Source: Micromonospora echinospora (lineage in GTDB: Bacteria; Actinomycetota; Actinomycetes; Mycobacteriales; Micromonosporaceae). From it: a stretch of 64,000 nt of DNA. Below, piece after piece: positions 62,457 through 64,000 of this stretch. Position 1 is the stretch's first letter; every line of letters begins with the position of its first letter. Below the pieces are notes generated by a model, which was not told the DNA's origin, did no database searches, and saw nothing but the letters and a program-made list of their open reading frames with translations. The stretch is from the NCBI RefSeq assembly GCF_900091495.1, contig NZ_LT607413.1:7378501-7442500 (forward strand), given 5' to 3'. Made by a program: the position numbers and the translations under genes.

Positions 62457-62530
62457 ACTATCGACATATCAAACAACCGGGCGGGTTGTTCGTTAGCCGT
62501 GAATCACACAGTGGACGCAAGCAGAAAGTT

Positions 62531-64000
<1,470 letters not shown>

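Overview
The window comes from a high-GC actinomycete, most likely a member of the Micromonosporaceae. Its right half (about 33.2-59.5 kb) carries the conserved actinobacterial order der-cmk-rluB-scpB-scpA-parA-xerD, then ald, nudix-pyrG, murJ, mctB/steB-steA, recN-nadK-tlyA. This resembles the recN-to-engA block of Mycobacterium tuberculosis, with extra cell-envelope genes inserted between steB and pyrG. The right end is the 3' part of a 23S rRNA gene followed by 5S rRNA, both on the minus strand.

Bases 1 to about 23.7 kb hold a biosynthetic gene cluster that I cannot match to a known product. A leftward operon (about 10.3 kb down to the window edge) encodes an arginine-hydroxylase-like oxygenase, an amidinotransferase, an ornithine-carbamoyltransferase-like enzyme, an EctB-like class III aminotransferase, a GT4 glycosyltransferase and a NodU/TobZ-type carbamoyltransferase. 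Beyond a 380-base gap come a TauD-like protein that appears to lack its iron ligands, a 2-ketoarginine-methyltransferase-like enzyme and the start of an FAD oxidoreductase. A SARP regulator is divergent from this operon. Next are gene debris, a carrier-protein/thioesterase didomain of lower GC, an IS3 remnant, an MFS exporter, a leftward operon of a DegT/StsC-type aminotransferase plus an ectoine-type ABC importer, and a rightward sulfotransferase and Gfo/Idh/MocA dehydrogenase. The inferred theme is a guanidino- or ureido-bearing amino acid joined to a sugar or aminocyclitol, then carbamoylated and perhaps sulfated. No adenylation or condensation domain is visible, so assembly genes may lie left of base 1 or may have been lost.

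From 24 to 33 kb lie sbcC-sbcD, then a small accessory island: two paralogous tyrosine recombinases, an unrecognised 382-residue protein, decayed ORFs and strong hairpins. It ends against the 3' side of a tRNA-Pro(GGG) gene, the typical place for an integrative element.

The housekeeping half is tightly packed, with many 4-base start/stop overlaps. It contains one conserved membrane gene interrupted by an apparent one-base deletion in a G run (near 46,013). Next to the rRNA operon is a TPR protein whose N-terminal two thirds are a repetitive Arg/Gly/Asp-rich disordered region with near-identical tandem repeats of about 279 bp.
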